A stretch of 64,000 bases of DNA. Source: Actinomycetota bacterium (GTDB lineage: Bacteria > Actinomycetota > Actinomycetes > Streptosporangiales > Streptosporangiaceae). Positions 41,740 to 50,453 of this stretch are shown one piece after another. Where the stretch lies: assembly GCA_019240215.1 (NCBI GenBank), contig JAFAYQ010000051.1, positions 59,218 to 123,217 of the forward strand. The letters are read 5' to 3'. Made by a program: the position numbers and the translations under genes. Below the pieces are notes generated by a model, which worked only from the letters and a program-made list of their open reading frames with translations, was not told the origin of the DNA and searched no databases. Positions within the stretch are counted from its first letter, which is position 1, and every line of letters starts with the position of its first letter.

Positions 41740-43338
41740 TCACGCAAGCGACACCAGATCCTCGAAATCTTCGTTCCAGGTGTCCTCTACCCCGTCCGGG
41801 AGCAATATGACTCTCTCCGGCGAAAGGGCCTCAACTGCCCCTTCATCGTGCGTGACCAGCACGATCGCCCCGCGGTAGGACCGCAGTGCGGAAAGGATCT
41901 CCTCGCGGCTGGCCGGGTCGAGGTTGTTGGTCGGCTCGTCCAGCAGCAGCACGTTGGCGCCCGAGACCACCAGCAGCGCCAGCGCCAGCCGGGTCTTCTC
42001 GCCGCCGGACAGGACCCCGGCCGGTTTGCTGGCGTCGTCGCCGGAGAACAGGAACGAACCCAGCACCGTGCGCTGCTCGGACTCGGTCAGGCCGGGGGCG
42101 GCCGAGCGCATGTTGTCCAGCACCGACCGCTCCACGTCGAGCGTCTCGTGTTCCTGGGCGTAGTAGCCGAGCCGCAGCCCGTGCCCGGGGGTGACGGTCC
42201 CGGTGTCGGCCGGCTCGATGCCGGCCAGCAGCCGCAGCAGGGTGGTCTTGCCCGCGCCGTTGAGGCCGAGGATGACGACCCGGCTGCCCCGGTCCACGGC
42301 CATGTCGACGTCGGCGAACACCTCGAGGCTGCCGTAGGACTTGGACAGGCCGGTGGCGGTCAGCGGGGTGCGGCCGCAGGGGGCCGGGGTCGGGAACCGC
42401 AGCTTGGCCACCCGGTCGGCGTTGCGCTCCTCGGCCAGCCCCGACAGCAGCCGCTCAGCCCGGCGCTGCATGCCCTGGGCGGCCTTGGCCTTGGTCGCCT
42501 TGGCCCGCATCTTGTCGGCCTGGGCGGACAGCGAGGCGGCCTGCCGCTCGGCGTTGGCCCGCTCCCGCTTGCGCCGTCGCTCGTCGGTCTCCCGCTGCTT
42601 GAGGTAGGCGGCCCAGCCCAGGTTGTAGTAGTCCAGCTGGGAACGGGTGGCGTCGAGGTAGAAGACCTTGTTGACCACCGCTTCCAGCAGGGTGACGTCG
42701 TGGCTGATCACCATCAGCCCGCCGCGGTAGCTCTTGAGGTGATCGCGTAGCCAGGTGATCGAGTCGGCGTCCAGGTGGTTGGTGGGCTCGTCCAGCAGCA
42801 GCGTCTGCGAGTCGCCGAACAGGATCCGGGCCAGCTCCACCCGGCGCCGCTGGCCGCCCGACAGCGTGCCCAGCGGCTGGTGCATGACCCGGTCGGGCAG
42901 GCCCAGGCTGGAGGCGATCGAGGCGGCCTCGGACTCGGCCGCGTAGCCGCCCAGCACCGACATCCGCTCCTCCAGCCGCCCATAGCGGCGGATGGCGGCG
43001 TCGGCCCGGTTGCGGTTGGGGTCCGACATCTGCGCCTCGGCCGCGCGCAGCTCGGCCCGCAGCACGTCCAGGCCGCGGGAGGACAGCACCCGGTCGACCG
43101 CGGTGGTCTCCAGGTCACCGGTGCGCGGGTCCTGCGGCAGGTAGCCGATCTCGCCGCTGCGGCGGACGGCGCCGGCCGCGGGGATGCCCTCGCCCGCCAG
43201 CACCTTGAGCAGCGTGGTCTTGCCCGCGCCGTTGCGGCCGACCAGGCCCACGCGGTCACCGGGCGCGACCTGGAAGCTGGCGTCGTCCAGCAGCAGGCGC
43301 GCGCCCGCGCGCAGTTCGATCCCTTGGGCCACAATCAC
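41740..43338 (-). CDS. ABC-F family ATPase (ribosome-associated)
   Basis: The 532-aa soluble protein has two ATPase domains: GLVGRNGAGKTTLLKVLAG with LSGGQRRRVELARILFG, and VILGLNGAGKTTLLRLLAG with LSGGEKTRLALALLVV. They are joined by a charged linker (YLKQRETDERRRKRERANAE) of ABC-F type and no membrane segment is present. ABC-F proteins act on the ribosome as translation factors or in antibiotic protection. GTG at 43338 is preceded by GGAGAGG. Which subgroup it belongs to cannot be fixed by eye. Confidence 0.88.
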   Translation of the reverse strand: MIVAQGIELRAGARLLLDDASFQVAPGDRVGLVGRNGAGKTTLLKVLAGEGIPAAGAVRRSGEIGYLPQDPRTGDLETTAVDRVLSSRGLDVLRAELRAAEAQMSDPNRNRADAAIRRYGRLEERMSVLGGYAAESEAASIASSLGLPDRVMHQPLGTLSGGQRRRVELARILFGDSQTLLLDEPTNHLDADSITWLRDHLKSYRGGLMVISHDVTLLEAVVNKVFYLDATRSQLDYYNLGWAAYLKQRETDERRRKRERANAERQAASLSAQADKMRAKATKAKAAQGMQRRAERLLSGLAEERNADRVAKLRFPTPAPCGRTPLTATGLSKSYGSLEVFADVDMAVDRGSRVVILGLNGAGKTTLLRLLAGIEPADTGTVTPGHGLRLGYYAQEHETLDVERSVLDNMRSAAPGLTESEQRTVLGSFLFSGDDASKPAGVLSGGEKTRLALALLVVSGANVLLLDEPTNNLDPASREEILSALRSYRGAIVLVTHDEGAVEALSPERVILLPDGVEDTWNEDFEDLVSLA

Positions 43339-43698
43339 AGCGAAACCTCTCCCCTGCTGTTCAACATCTGAAGACGGGCTTTAAGTCCACGCGGGCCCGG
43401 CGCCGATGCGGAGCTCTTCGCGTGGTTCATCCCGTTAAGCAAGCAGAGGGAACACGAGCCAGATTCTACCGGAGCGACCCGGCGGGCTCTCCCTAATATT
43501 TTCGGACGCGCTTGTGCGCCGGTTCACAACTACGGAGAGCCCCACATCCCTTACTATCCGTATCTGGCGCGAGCGAGCCAGAGGGCCGCGGCGGTGCCTG
43601 GGCTGAGGAACGAGAAGCGAGGAACGAGCGCCGAGTGACGAGGGAAGGCGCCGCCTCAAGGCGGCCCGACAGGTGAACGGGCAAACACAGGAGAGGCG
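43339..43698 (+). promoter_or_regulatory. Structured leader upstream of the SseB-like gene
   Basis: This 360-nt gap holds several hairpins: GGGCTCTCC (43484-43492) with GGAGAGCCC (43534-43542), enclosing GCGC-TTGT-GCGC; TCTGGC (43563-43568) with GCCAGA (43577-43582); and GCCGCC-TCAA-GGCGGC (43650-43665). The 10-mer GAGGAACGAG is repeated at 43605 and 43619. A TACTAT box at 43552-43557 could start an mRNA of about 135 nt leader. I do not recognise a known riboswitch class. The first hairpin may instead be a terminator. Confidence 0.45.
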
Positions 43699-44589
43699 AT
43701 GAATCCGAGCTACGACGACGCGGTGGCGCTCGCCCTGGACGCCGCGGTCAAGGACAATGACCGGATCAGCGACCTGCTCGACGAGCTGAGCCGGGGGCGG
43801 CTGTGGCTGCCGCTGCCGGACGACGGCGGTCCGGTGACCGACGGCTCGGCCGTCCAGTTGCCGACCGTGGTCTATCTCGGCTCGGAGTTCGTGCCCGCTT
43901 TCACCTCGGCCGCGGCGCTGGCCAGTTACGCCGGGGTGGCCGGGGCCGGTGGCCAGGAGGCGCCGGACGCCGACCACGGGCGGGCCTGGACGCCGGCCCC
44001 GGGGCCGTACGGCGGCTGGACCGCGCAGCGGGTGGCGGCGCCCGCCATCCCCCGGCCCGCCGATCCGCTGTCGGGCAGCCGCGGCGAGGCCGCCCGGCGG
44101 CCGGTGCCGCACGTGGTGGTGCCGACCGCGGCACTGGCCCGGCGGCTGCCGCCCGGGGTCGGCATCGCGCTCAATCCGGGAGCGGCCGCCAGCGTGCCGA
44201 TCTACCCCGAGGGGGTCACCTACCTGGCGGCGGCCGAGTGGATGGCGGGCGACGTCCGGATCCGGCTGGGCCAGCCACCGGTCGAGCCGGAGGGCCTGCT
44301 GCGGGAGATCTCGGCCGGGCTGCGGCCGATCCGGGCCGCCCGGCACGCGTCCCGGGCCTGGCTGTCGGTACCCGGCCAGGGCGAGGGGCTGATCATCTCG
44401 GTCGCCCTCGAGGACCCGGCCGACCAGGTCGCCCAGCAGGAGGTGCTGAGCGCGATCGCCTACGCGGCTGAGGTGGTAGGGCCGAAGGCCAGCTTCCCGG
44501 TCGACGTGACGTTCCCCGGCGAGCACCCGCTCGACGACGTCGACCAGTGGATCGCCGACCACGCTGCCCCGTTCCACCTGCGGGCCTGA
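43699..44589 (+). CDS. SseB-like protein
   Basis: The 296-aa protein has an SseB N-domain (RGRLWLPLPDDG; TVVYLGSEFVPAFTSAAALA) and a C-terminal SseB-type domain (GLLREISAGLRPIRAARHAS; SVALEDPADQVAQQEVLSAI). A Pro/Gly/Ala-rich linker of about 60 residues separates them. SseB was named for enhanced serine sensitivity in E. coli; the biochemical role is not known. The start ATG follows AGGAGAGGCG. It is preceded by a long structured leader and followed by a methyltransferase gene 34 nt away. Confidence 0.78.
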   Translation: MNPSYDDAVALALDAAVKDNDRISDLLDELSRGRLWLPLPDDGGPVTDGSAVQLPTVVYLGSEFVPAFTSAAALASYAGVAGAGGQEAPDADHGRAWTPAPGPYGGWTAQRVAAPAIPRPADPLSGSRGEAARRPVPHVVVPTAALARRLPPGVGIALNPGAAASVPIYPEGVTYLAAAEWMAGDVRIRLGQPPVEPEGLLREISAGLRPIRAARHASRAWLSVPGQGEGLIISVALEDPADQVAQQEVLSAIAYAAEVVGPKASFPVDVTFPGEHPLDDVDQWIADHAAPFHLRA

Positions 44590-44623
44590 GCTGAGCGTCA
44601 CCCCTGGCGGGTAGGGTCCCCCC

Positions 44624-45277
44624 ATGGCCTCCACCCGTCGGGTGATCACCGACACCACGCGGCTGGCCACGGTGCCGTACGTGCCGGAGATCCGCCTGCA
44701 GCAGGCCGACGACCCCTTCACGGTGTGGGAGCAGGTCGAGAGCACCGCCGCCGAGACCGAGCTGCCCCCGCCGTTCTGGGCGTTCGCCTGGGCGGGTGGC
44801 CAGGCGCTGGCCCGCTACCTGCTCGACCATCCGGACCTGGTGGCCGGCCAGCGGGTGCTGGACGTCGCCTCCGGGTCGGGGCTGGTGGCGATCGCGGCCG
44901 CCCGCTGCGGGGCCCACCCGGTGCTCGCGGTCGACGTGGACGAGCTGGCGATCAAGGCGATCTCGGTGAACGCGGCCGCCAACGGGGCCCGGGTCCGGCC
45001 GCTGCTGGCCGACGTGCTGGACGGGGACGCCCAGGATGCCCAGGTGGTGCTCTGCGCGGACGCGTTCTACGAGGAGGACTTCGCGGTGCGCGCCCTCCGC
45101 TTCCTGCACCGGGCCCGGGCCGGCGGGGCGCGGGTGTTCGTCGGCGACCCCGGCCGGGCGTTCCTGCGCACCGCCGGCCTGGTGCCGCTGGCCAGCTACG
45201 AGATCCCCGTGACGATCGCGCTCGAGGGCATGACCAGCAAGCAGGCGACCGTCTACGAGGTCACGGACGGAGACTGA
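44624..45277 (+). CDS. Class I SAM-dependent methyltransferase (ETFB-lysine/nicotinamide N-MTase-like)
   Basis: The 217-aa protein has FWAFAWAGGQALARYLLDHP, motif I VLDVASGSGLVAIAAARCGA, AVDVDELAIKAISVNAAANG and the post-motif DAFYEEDFA. This layout matches the METTL20/nicotinamide N-methylase-like group that often methylates lysines of proteins. A TAGGGT box at 44612-44617 lies 6 nt before the ATG, suggesting a leaderless transcript. The target is unknown. The next gene starts 2 nt after its stop. Confidence 0.8.
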   Translation: MASTRRVITDTTRLATVPYVPEIRLQQADDPFTVWEQVESTAAETELPPPFWAFAWAGGQALARYLLDHPDLVAGQRVLDVASGSGLVAIAAARCGAHPVLAVDVDELAIKAISVNAAANGARVRPLLADVLDGDAQDAQVVLCADAFYEEDFAVRALRFLHRARAGGARVFVGDPGRAFLRTAGLVPLASYEIPVTIALEGMTSKQATVYEVTDGD

Positions 45278-45279
45278 CG

Positions 45280-46371
45280 GTGCCGCTGCCGCTCACCACG
45301 CTGCTGTCCCAGGCCCTGGTGGCGTACACGATCGAGTTCGACAACGAGGCCGAGCACCGGATGCCGCACCGGACCACGCGCGGCGGCGGGAGAGGCCAGG
45401 CGGGCTTGCGCAACGTGTGGCTGGTGTCGATGGCCATGTGGCTCAACTGCATGCAATACCTCACCGACGAGCCGATGCTGGTGACCGAACTGGAGGATCG
45501 GGCCCGGACCGGTACCAACCTGGACGGCATGCGCCGCTGGGGTTACGTGGTGCTGGAGTCGGAGTCCGGCGCCGACCCCCGGCGCCAGCCCAAGGACCTG
45601 ACCATCCGGGCCACCGGCCGCGGGCAGGATGCCCAGCGGGTGTGGCGGCCGCTGGCGGCCGAGATCGACGACCGCTGGCGCGACCGGTTCGGGGCGGCCG
45701 GGACCGACCGGCTGCGGGCGGCCCTGGTCGCGGTGGCCGGCCAGCTCGATCTCGACCTGCCCGATTGCCTGCCGATCCTGCCCCACGGGCTGTGGAGCGG
45801 GCGGCATAAATGGGCACCGCGGCCGCCGGTGGCCGAGCCGGACCTCCCGCTGGGAGTGCTGCTGGCCCGGGTGCTGCTGGCCATCACGGTCGCGTTCGAG
45901 CAGCGGGCGCGGCTGTCGCTGGCGGTCTGCGCCAACCTGCTGCGGGTCCTGGACGCCGACGGCGTGCTGGTCAAGGACCTGCCGGCCCGCAGCGGGGTGT
46001 CCAAGGAGGCCCTGGCGATGGCCCTCGGCGTGATGACGCGGGCCGACCTGGTGACGGTGGGCACCGGCGACGGCAGCCGGTTCAAGGCGGCCCGGCTCAC
46101 CGGCCGCGGCCAGCAGGGCCAGTGGGCGTTCACCGACGCGATGGACGGGCTCGACACCCGGCTGGCCCCGCGGTTCGGGGCCGACGCGATGGCGGGGCTC
46201 CGGGCGGCGCTGACGCCGCTGGCCGGTGACCCGGCCGACCCCGCCCACAGCCCGCTGATGGCCGGGCTGGAGCCGTACCCCGACAACTGGCGGGCCGACA
46301 CGCCACCGCCGGCCACCCTGCCGCACTTTCCGATGGTCCTGCACCGCGGCGGCTTCCCCGACGGCAGCTAA
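45280..46371 (+). CDS. Winged-helix protein with two repeated halves
   Basis: The 363-aa protein has two similar halves. Residues 45-175 contain ATGRGQDAQRVW and RFGAAGTDRLRAALVAVAGQ; residues 205-350 contain LTGRGQQGQWAF and RFGADAMAGLRAALTPLAGD. The second half begins with a MarR-like helix-turn-helix (VLVKDLPARSGVSKEALAMA). GTG at 45280 lies 2 nt after the methyltransferase stop, so the two genes are cotranscribed. It probably binds DNA, with two wings in one chain instead of a dimer. No ligand or target can be named. Confidence 0.7.
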   Translation: MPLPLTTLLSQALVAYTIEFDNEAEHRMPHRTTRGGGRGQAGLRNVWLVSMAMWLNCMQYLTDEPMLVTELEDRARTGTNLDGMRRWGYVVLESESGADPRRQPKDLTIRATGRGQDAQRVWRPLAAEIDDRWRDRFGAAGTDRLRAALVAVAGQLDLDLPDCLPILPHGLWSGRHKWAPRPPVAEPDLPLGVLLARVLLAITVAFEQRARLSLAVCANLLRVLDADGVLVKDLPARSGVSKEALAMALGVMTRADLVTVGTGDGSRFKAARLTGRGQQGQWAFTDAMDGLDTRLAPRFGADAMAGLRAALTPLAGDPADPAHSPLMAGLEPYPDNWRADTPPPATLPHFPMVLHRGGFPDGS

Positions 46372-46391
46372 GGTTGGGCCGGAGGTGGGAG

Positions 46392-47162
46392 ATGACCGAG
46401 GATTCGTCGTCGTTTGACGCTCACGCCACGTCGTTCGGGGGTGCGGCCGCCACCTACGAGCGCGGCCGCCCGCCGTACCCGCCGGAGGCCCTGGACTGGA
46501 TGCTGCCGCCGGGTGCGGGCCGGGTGCTCGACCTCGGCGCCGGCACCGGGAAGCTGACCCGGCAGCTGGTCAGCCGGGGCCTGGACGTGGTCGCGGTCGA
46601 GCCGCTGGCGGGGATGCGGGCCGAGCTGAGCCGGGTGCTGCCGGACACCCCGGTGCTGGACGGCTCGGCCGAGCACATCCCGCTGCCGGACGGATCGGTC
46701 GACGCGGTGCTGGCCGCCCAGGCCTGGCACTGGGTCACCCCGGACCGGGCCGCCCCCGAGGTGGCCCGGGTGCTGCGGCCGGGCGGCACCCTCGGCCTGG
46801 TCTGGAACGAGCGCGACGACCGGGAGCCCTGGGTCACCGCGCTGAACCGTATCGTCGACGACCAGGGCCAGAAGAAGCAGGCCGACGAGCTGCGGGCCGA
46901 CAACGACCACGACAACCCGCAGGTCGGACCGCCGTTCGGGCCGCTCGAACTGCATCAGGTGCCGTGGGTGCACGACACCACCGTGCCGGAACTGATCGAC
47001 ATGGTGGCGTCCCGCAGCTACGTGATCCTGCTGCCCGCCGAGCGGCGCGAAGCGCTGCTGGCCAAGGTGCGGCAGCTGGCCGAGACCGACCCGGATCTGG
47101 CCGGGCGGACCGAGATCCCGCTCCCCTACGTCACCTGGTGCTGGCGCACCAGACGGCCCTAG
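46392..47162 (+). CDS. Class I SAM-dependent methyltransferase
   Basis: The 256-aa protein has motif I GRVLDLGAGTGKLTRQLVSR, VAVEPLAGMRAEL, DGSVDAVLAAQAWHWV and LRPGGTLGLVWNERDD, typical of the UbiE/Coq5-like (methyltransf_11) group. The order YERGRPPYPPEALDW at the N-terminus matches a widespread actinobacterial subgroup. ATG at 46392 follows GGAGGTGGGAG, which decides it. Its stop TAG shares the palindrome CTAG with the convergent sufT stop. The substrate is unknown. Confidence 0.82.
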   Translation: MTEDSSSFDAHATSFGGAAATYERGRPPYPPEALDWMLPPGAGRVLDLGAGTGKLTRQLVSRGLDVVAVEPLAGMRAELSRVLPDTPVLDGSAEHIPLPDGSVDAVLAAQAWHWVTPDRAAPEVARVLRPGGTLGLVWNERDDREPWVTALNRIVDDQGQKKQADELRADNDHDNPQVGPPFGPLELHQVPWVHDTTVPELIDMVASRSYVILLPAERREALLAKVRQLAETDPDLAGRTEIPLPYVTWCWRTRRP

Positions 47163-47527
47163 ATGTTGAAGCCCAGCGCGCGCAGCTGCTCGCGGCCGTC
47201 GTCGGTGATGTTCTCCGGACCCCACGGCGGCAGCCACACCCAGTTGATGCGGAAGTCGTTGACCACGCCCTCCAGCGCTTCGCGGGCCTGGTCCTCGATC
47301 ACATCCGTGAGCGGGCAGGCGGCGCTGGTCAGCGTCATGTCGATGGAGACGTTGCGGTCGCCGTCGAGGGTCACCCCGTAGACCAGGCCGAGGTCGACGA
47401 CGTTGATGCCGAGCTCGGGGTCGACCACGTCGCGCAGCGCCTCGAGGATGTCCTCGTTCTCCTCGGTCTGGGGCGGCACCGGGATGGCCGCCTCGGTCTC
47501 CGGGGTCTCGGTGGTGTTCTCAGTCAT
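47159..47527 (-). CDS. sufT: Fe-S assembly factor of the SufT/DUF59 (MIP18) family
   Basis: The 122-aa protein has DVVDPELGINVVDLGLVYGV and LTSAACPLTDVIEDQAREAL with the conserved reactive Cys, the hallmark of MIP18/DUF59 proteins. In suf operons it helps deliver or mature Fe-S clusters. ATG at 47527 overlaps the sufU stop as ATGA. It is the last gene of the suf operon. The first 20 residues are acidic and variable. Confidence 0.9.
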   Translation of the reverse strand: MTENTTETPETEAAIPVPPQTEENEDILEALRDVVDPELGINVVDLGLVYGVTLDGDRNVSIDMTLTSAACPLTDVIEDQAREALEGVVNDFRINWVWLPPWGPENITDDGREQLRALGFNI

Positions 47528-47991
47528 GATGGGAGTCCTGCTTCCTCGTCGAGTGCCTGACTGGTGGCGTCCTTCCAGGCCATCCAGCCGAGCAGCGCGC
47601 ACTTGATCCGGGCCGGGTACTTGGACACCCCGGCGAACGCGACCGCATCCTCCAGCACGTCCTCGTCCGGCTCGGCGGTGCCCTTGGACTGCATGAGCTC
47701 GAGGAACTCCTGCGAGATCGCCATCGCTTCGCTGACCGGCTTGCCGATGACCAGGTCGGCCATGATCGACGCGCTGGCCTGGCTGATCGAGCAGCCGAGA
47801 GCGTCGTACGACACGTCGGTGACCACCGGGCCGCCGTCGGCGTCCTTCAGGCTCACCCGCAGGGTGACCTCGTCGCCGCAGGTCGGGTTGACGTGGTGGA
47901 CTTCGGCGTCGTACGGATCCCGCAGCCCCTTGTGGTGGGGGTTGCGGTAGTGGTCCAGGATGATCTCCTGGTACAGCGACTGGATCTGCAT
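47524..47991 (-). CDS. sufU: Fe-S cluster assembly sulfur acceptor SufU
   Basis: The 155-aa protein has NPTCGDEVTLRVSL, GCSISQASASIMADLVIGK and ARIKCALLGWMAWKDA, giving the three zinc/sulfur cysteines and Asp of SufU. It accepts persulfide sulfur from SufS and passes it to SufBCD. ATG at 47991 (MQIQSLYQEIILDHYRNP) matches the family start; upstream frame is shadow. It overlaps sufT by 4 nt and follows sufS by 38 nt. Confidence 0.93.
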   Translation of the reverse strand: MQIQSLYQEIILDHYRNPHHKGLRDPYDAEVHHVNPTCGDEVTLRVSLKDADGGPVVTDVSYDALGCSISQASASIMADLVIGKPVSEAMAISQEFLELMQSKGTAEPDEDVLEDAVAFAGVSKYPARIKCALLGWMAWKDATSQALDEEAGLPS

Positions 47992-48029
47992 ATGAGCCCT
48001 AGTTGCTTCTTCCCGTCCGTTATTCCCGC

Positions 48030-49295
48030 TCAGGCCACGCCGAAGAACTTCTGCGCCTGGCGGATCCCGTCGGCCAGGGCCGTCACTTCTTCGTGGGTGT
48101 TGTACAGGTAGAAGGAGGCCCGGGTGCTGGCCTGGACGCCGAGCTTGCGGTGCAGCGGCCAGGCGCAGTGGTGCCCGGCCCGCACGGCGATGCCCAGCTC
48201 GTCCAGCACCTGGCTGACGTCGTGCGGGTGCACCCCGTCGACCTCGAAGGAGACGGCCGTCCCGCGGTCTTCGGGCTGGTCCGGGCCGAGGATGCGCAGC
48301 CCGTCGATGCCCTTGAGCTGGGTGAGCGCGTCCGCCAGCAGCGCCTGCTCGTGGGCGTGCACGGCGTCCAGGCCGATCTCGCTCAGGTAGTCGATGGCCG
48401 CGTTCAGCCCGGCCGCCTCGGCGATCGGCATCGTGCCGGCCTCGAACTTGTGCGGCGGCTGGGCGAAGGTGGAGTGGTCGATCCAGACGGTTTCGATCAT
48501 CTCGCCGCCGCCCAGGAACGGGGGCATCTCGTCCAGCAGCTCGCGACGGCCCCAGAGCACGCCGATGCCGGTCGGGCCGCACAGCTTGTGGCCGGTGAAG
48601 CCGACGAAGTCCGCGCCGAGATCCTGCACGTTGACCGGCATGTGGGGCACCGACTGGGCCGCGTCGGCCAGCACCAGCGCGCCGTGGGCATGGGCTCGGT
48701 CGGCGATCTGGCGGACCGGGTTGACCGTGCCGAGCACGTTGGACTGGTGCACCAGCGCGACCAGCTTGGTCCGCTCGTTGATCAGCTCGTCGATGGTGGA
48801 CAGGTCCAGGCGGCCCTCGGGGGTCACCTCGAACCAGCGCAGCGTGGCCCCGGTCCGCTGGCACAGCAGCTGCCAGGGCACCAGGTCGCTGTGGTGCTCC
48901 ATCTCGGTGACCACGATCTCGTCGCCGGGCCCGAGCTTGAACCGGTCCGGGGCGGGGAACCCGGCCGAGGCGTTGCCGAGCGAGTAGGCGACCAGGTTGA
49001 TCGCCTCGGAGATGTTCTTGGTGAACACCACCTCAGACTCGCTGGCGGCGCCGATGAATCCGGCCGCCTTGATCCGGGCCCCCTCGTAGGCCTCGGTGGC
49101 CTCTTCGGACAGCTGGTGGGTGGCCCGGTGGATGTTGGCGTTGTGCCGCTCGTAGAAGTCGCTGATCGCGTCGATGACCTGGCGCGGCTTCTGCGAGGTG
49201 TTGGCGCTGTCCAGGTAGATCAGCGGCTGGTCACCGCGGACCGTGCGGTCCAGGATCGGGAAGTCCTTCCGGATCCTGGAGACGTCCAGGGTCAT
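48030..49295 (-). CDS. sufS: Cysteine desulfurase SufS
   Basis: The 421-aa PLP enzyme has YLDSANTSQKPRQVIDAISD, DFVGFTGHKLCGPTGIGVLW with the Schiff-base Lys, and AVRAGHHCAWPLHRKLGVQA with the catalytic Cys. It removes sulfur from L-cysteine and gives it to SufU. The start ATG overlaps the sufC stop by 4 nt. The length is normal for group II desulfurases. Confidence 0.95.
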   Translation of the reverse strand: MTLDVSRIRKDFPILDRTVRGDQPLIYLDSANTSQKPRQVIDAISDFYERHNANIHRATHQLSEEATEAYEGARIKAAGFIGAASESEVVFTKNISEAINLVAYSLGNASAGFPAPDRFKLGPGDEIVVTEMEHHSDLVPWQLLCQRTGATLRWFEVTPEGRLDLSTIDELINERTKLVALVHQSNVLGTVNPVRQIADRAHAHGALVLADAAQSVPHMPVNVQDLGADFVGFTGHKLCGPTGIGVLWGRRELLDEMPPFLGGGEMIETVWIDHSTFAQPPHKFEAGTMPIAEAAGLNAAIDYLSEIGLDAVHAHEQALLADALTQLKGIDGLRILGPDQPEDRGTAVSFEVDGVHPHDVSQVLDELGIAVRAGHHCAWPLHRKLGVQASTRASFYLYNTHEEVTALADGIRQAQKFFGVA

Positions 49296-50062
49296 GAGAC
49301 CGCCGCCGCTTCCTTGACGAACTGCTCGTAGCCGTTGGCCTCGAGCTCTTCGGCCAGCTCCTGGCCGCCGCTGCGGACGATCCGGCCGCCCACGAACACG
49401 TGCACGAAGTCGGGCTGCACGTAGCGCAGGATGCGGGTGTAGTGGGTGATCAGCAGCACCCCGTGGCCGGCGCCGGCCCGGAACCGGTTGATGCCCTCGG
49501 ACACCACCTTGAGCGCATCGATGTCGAGGCCGGAGTCGGTCTCGTCGAGCACCGCGATCTTCGGGTTCAGCAGCTCGAGCTGGAGCACCTCGTGGCGCTT
49601 CTTCTCGCCGCCGGAGAAGCCCTCGTTCAGGTTGCGCTCGGCGAAGGCCGGGTCGATCGACAGGTCGGACATGGCCTTGCGCATGCTCTTCATGAAGTCG
49701 CGCAGCTTGGGCGCCTCGCCCTGCACCGCGGTGACCGCCGTGCGCAGGAAGTTCGACACCGACACGCCCGGCACCTCGACCGGGTACTGCATGGCCAGGA
49801 ACAGGCCGGCCCGGGCGCGGGCGTCCACGCTCATGGCCAGCACGTCCTCGCCGTCGAGGGTGACCGTGCCCGAGGTCACGTGGTACTTGGGGTGGCCCGC
49901 GATCGCGTAGGCCAGGGTGGACTTGCCGGACCCGTTGGGGCCCATGATCGCGTGCGTCTCGCCCGCGTTGACGTCGAGGTCGACGCCGCGCAGGATCTCC
50001 CGCTGGGCGCCGTTCGCCTCCTCCACGTTCACGTGCAGGTCGCGGATCTCAAGGGTCGCCAT
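49292..50062 (-). CDS. sufC: Fe-S assembly ATPase SufC
   Basis: The 256-aa protein has Walker A AIMGPNGSGKSTLAYAIAG, a signature region in NEGFSGGEKKRHEVLQLELL, and Walker B KIAVLDETDSGLDIDALK, with the SufC-type ending (DFVHVFVGGRIVRSGGQELA). It hydrolyses ATP to drive cluster assembly on SufBD. It starts 37 nt after the Rieske gene and overlaps sufS by 4 nt. Confidence 0.95.
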   Translation of the reverse strand: MATLEIRDLHVNVEEANGAQREILRGVDLDVNAGETHAIMGPNGSGKSTLAYAIAGHPKYHVTSGTVTLDGEDVLAMSVDARARAGLFLAMQYPVEVPGVSVSNFLRTAVTAVQGEAPKLRDFMKSMRKAMSDLSIDPAFAERNLNEGFSGGEKKRHEVLQLELLNPKIAVLDETDSGLDIDALKVVSEGINRFRAGAGHGVLLITHYTRILRYVQPDFVHVFVGGRIVRSGGQELAEELEANGYEQFVKEAAAVS

Positions 50063-50099
50063 GTCTTGTCTCAGTTCTCCTGGAATTTTTTATAAAAAG

Positions 50100-50453
50100 T
50101 CAGCTCAGGGCGACGTAGACGTCGCCGTCCTCGGTTTTCACCGGATAGACCGGCACCGGCACGGTGGCTGGCGGGCCGGTGGGAGCGCCGGTCCGCACGT
50201 CGAAGCAGGATCCGTGCAGCCAGCACTCGATCGTGTGGTCGTACACCTCGCCCTCGGACAGCGTCACCTCGGCGTGCGAGCAGACGTCGTGCAGCGCGTA
50301 CAGCTCGCCCTCGGCCCGCACCACCGCGACCGGGGTGCCCTCGACCTCGACGCCGAGCGCGCCCTCGGCGGGCACGTCGGCCAGCGCGCAGGCGCGGACG
50401 AACTTGCGCTCGCCTTCGCCGGGCTCCCCGCCGCTTCCGGGATCGGCCGTCAT
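50100..50453 (-). CDS. Rieske 2Fe-2S ferredoxin-like protein of the suf operon
   Basis: The 117-aa protein has the cluster motifs DVCSHAEVTLSEG (CxH) and ECWLHGSCFDVRTG (CxxH) of small Rieske proteins. It resembles the ferredoxin subunit of non-heme dioxygenases and is a regular partner in actinobacterial suf operons, where it may supply electrons. GTG/ATG start at 50453 overlaps the sufD stop as ATGA. The exact role in cluster assembly is not established. Confidence 0.9.
   Translation of the reverse strand: MTADPGSGGEPGEGERKFVRACALADVPAEGALGVEVEGTPVAVVRAEGELYALHDVCSHAEVTLSEGEVYDHTIECWLHGSCFDVRTGAPTGPPATVPVPVYPVKTEDGDVYVALS

Noticed and set aside
43339..43698. Known c-di-AMP (ydaO) riboswitch
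   Set aside because: The conserved ydaO core words were not found, so the region is left as an unassigned structured leader.
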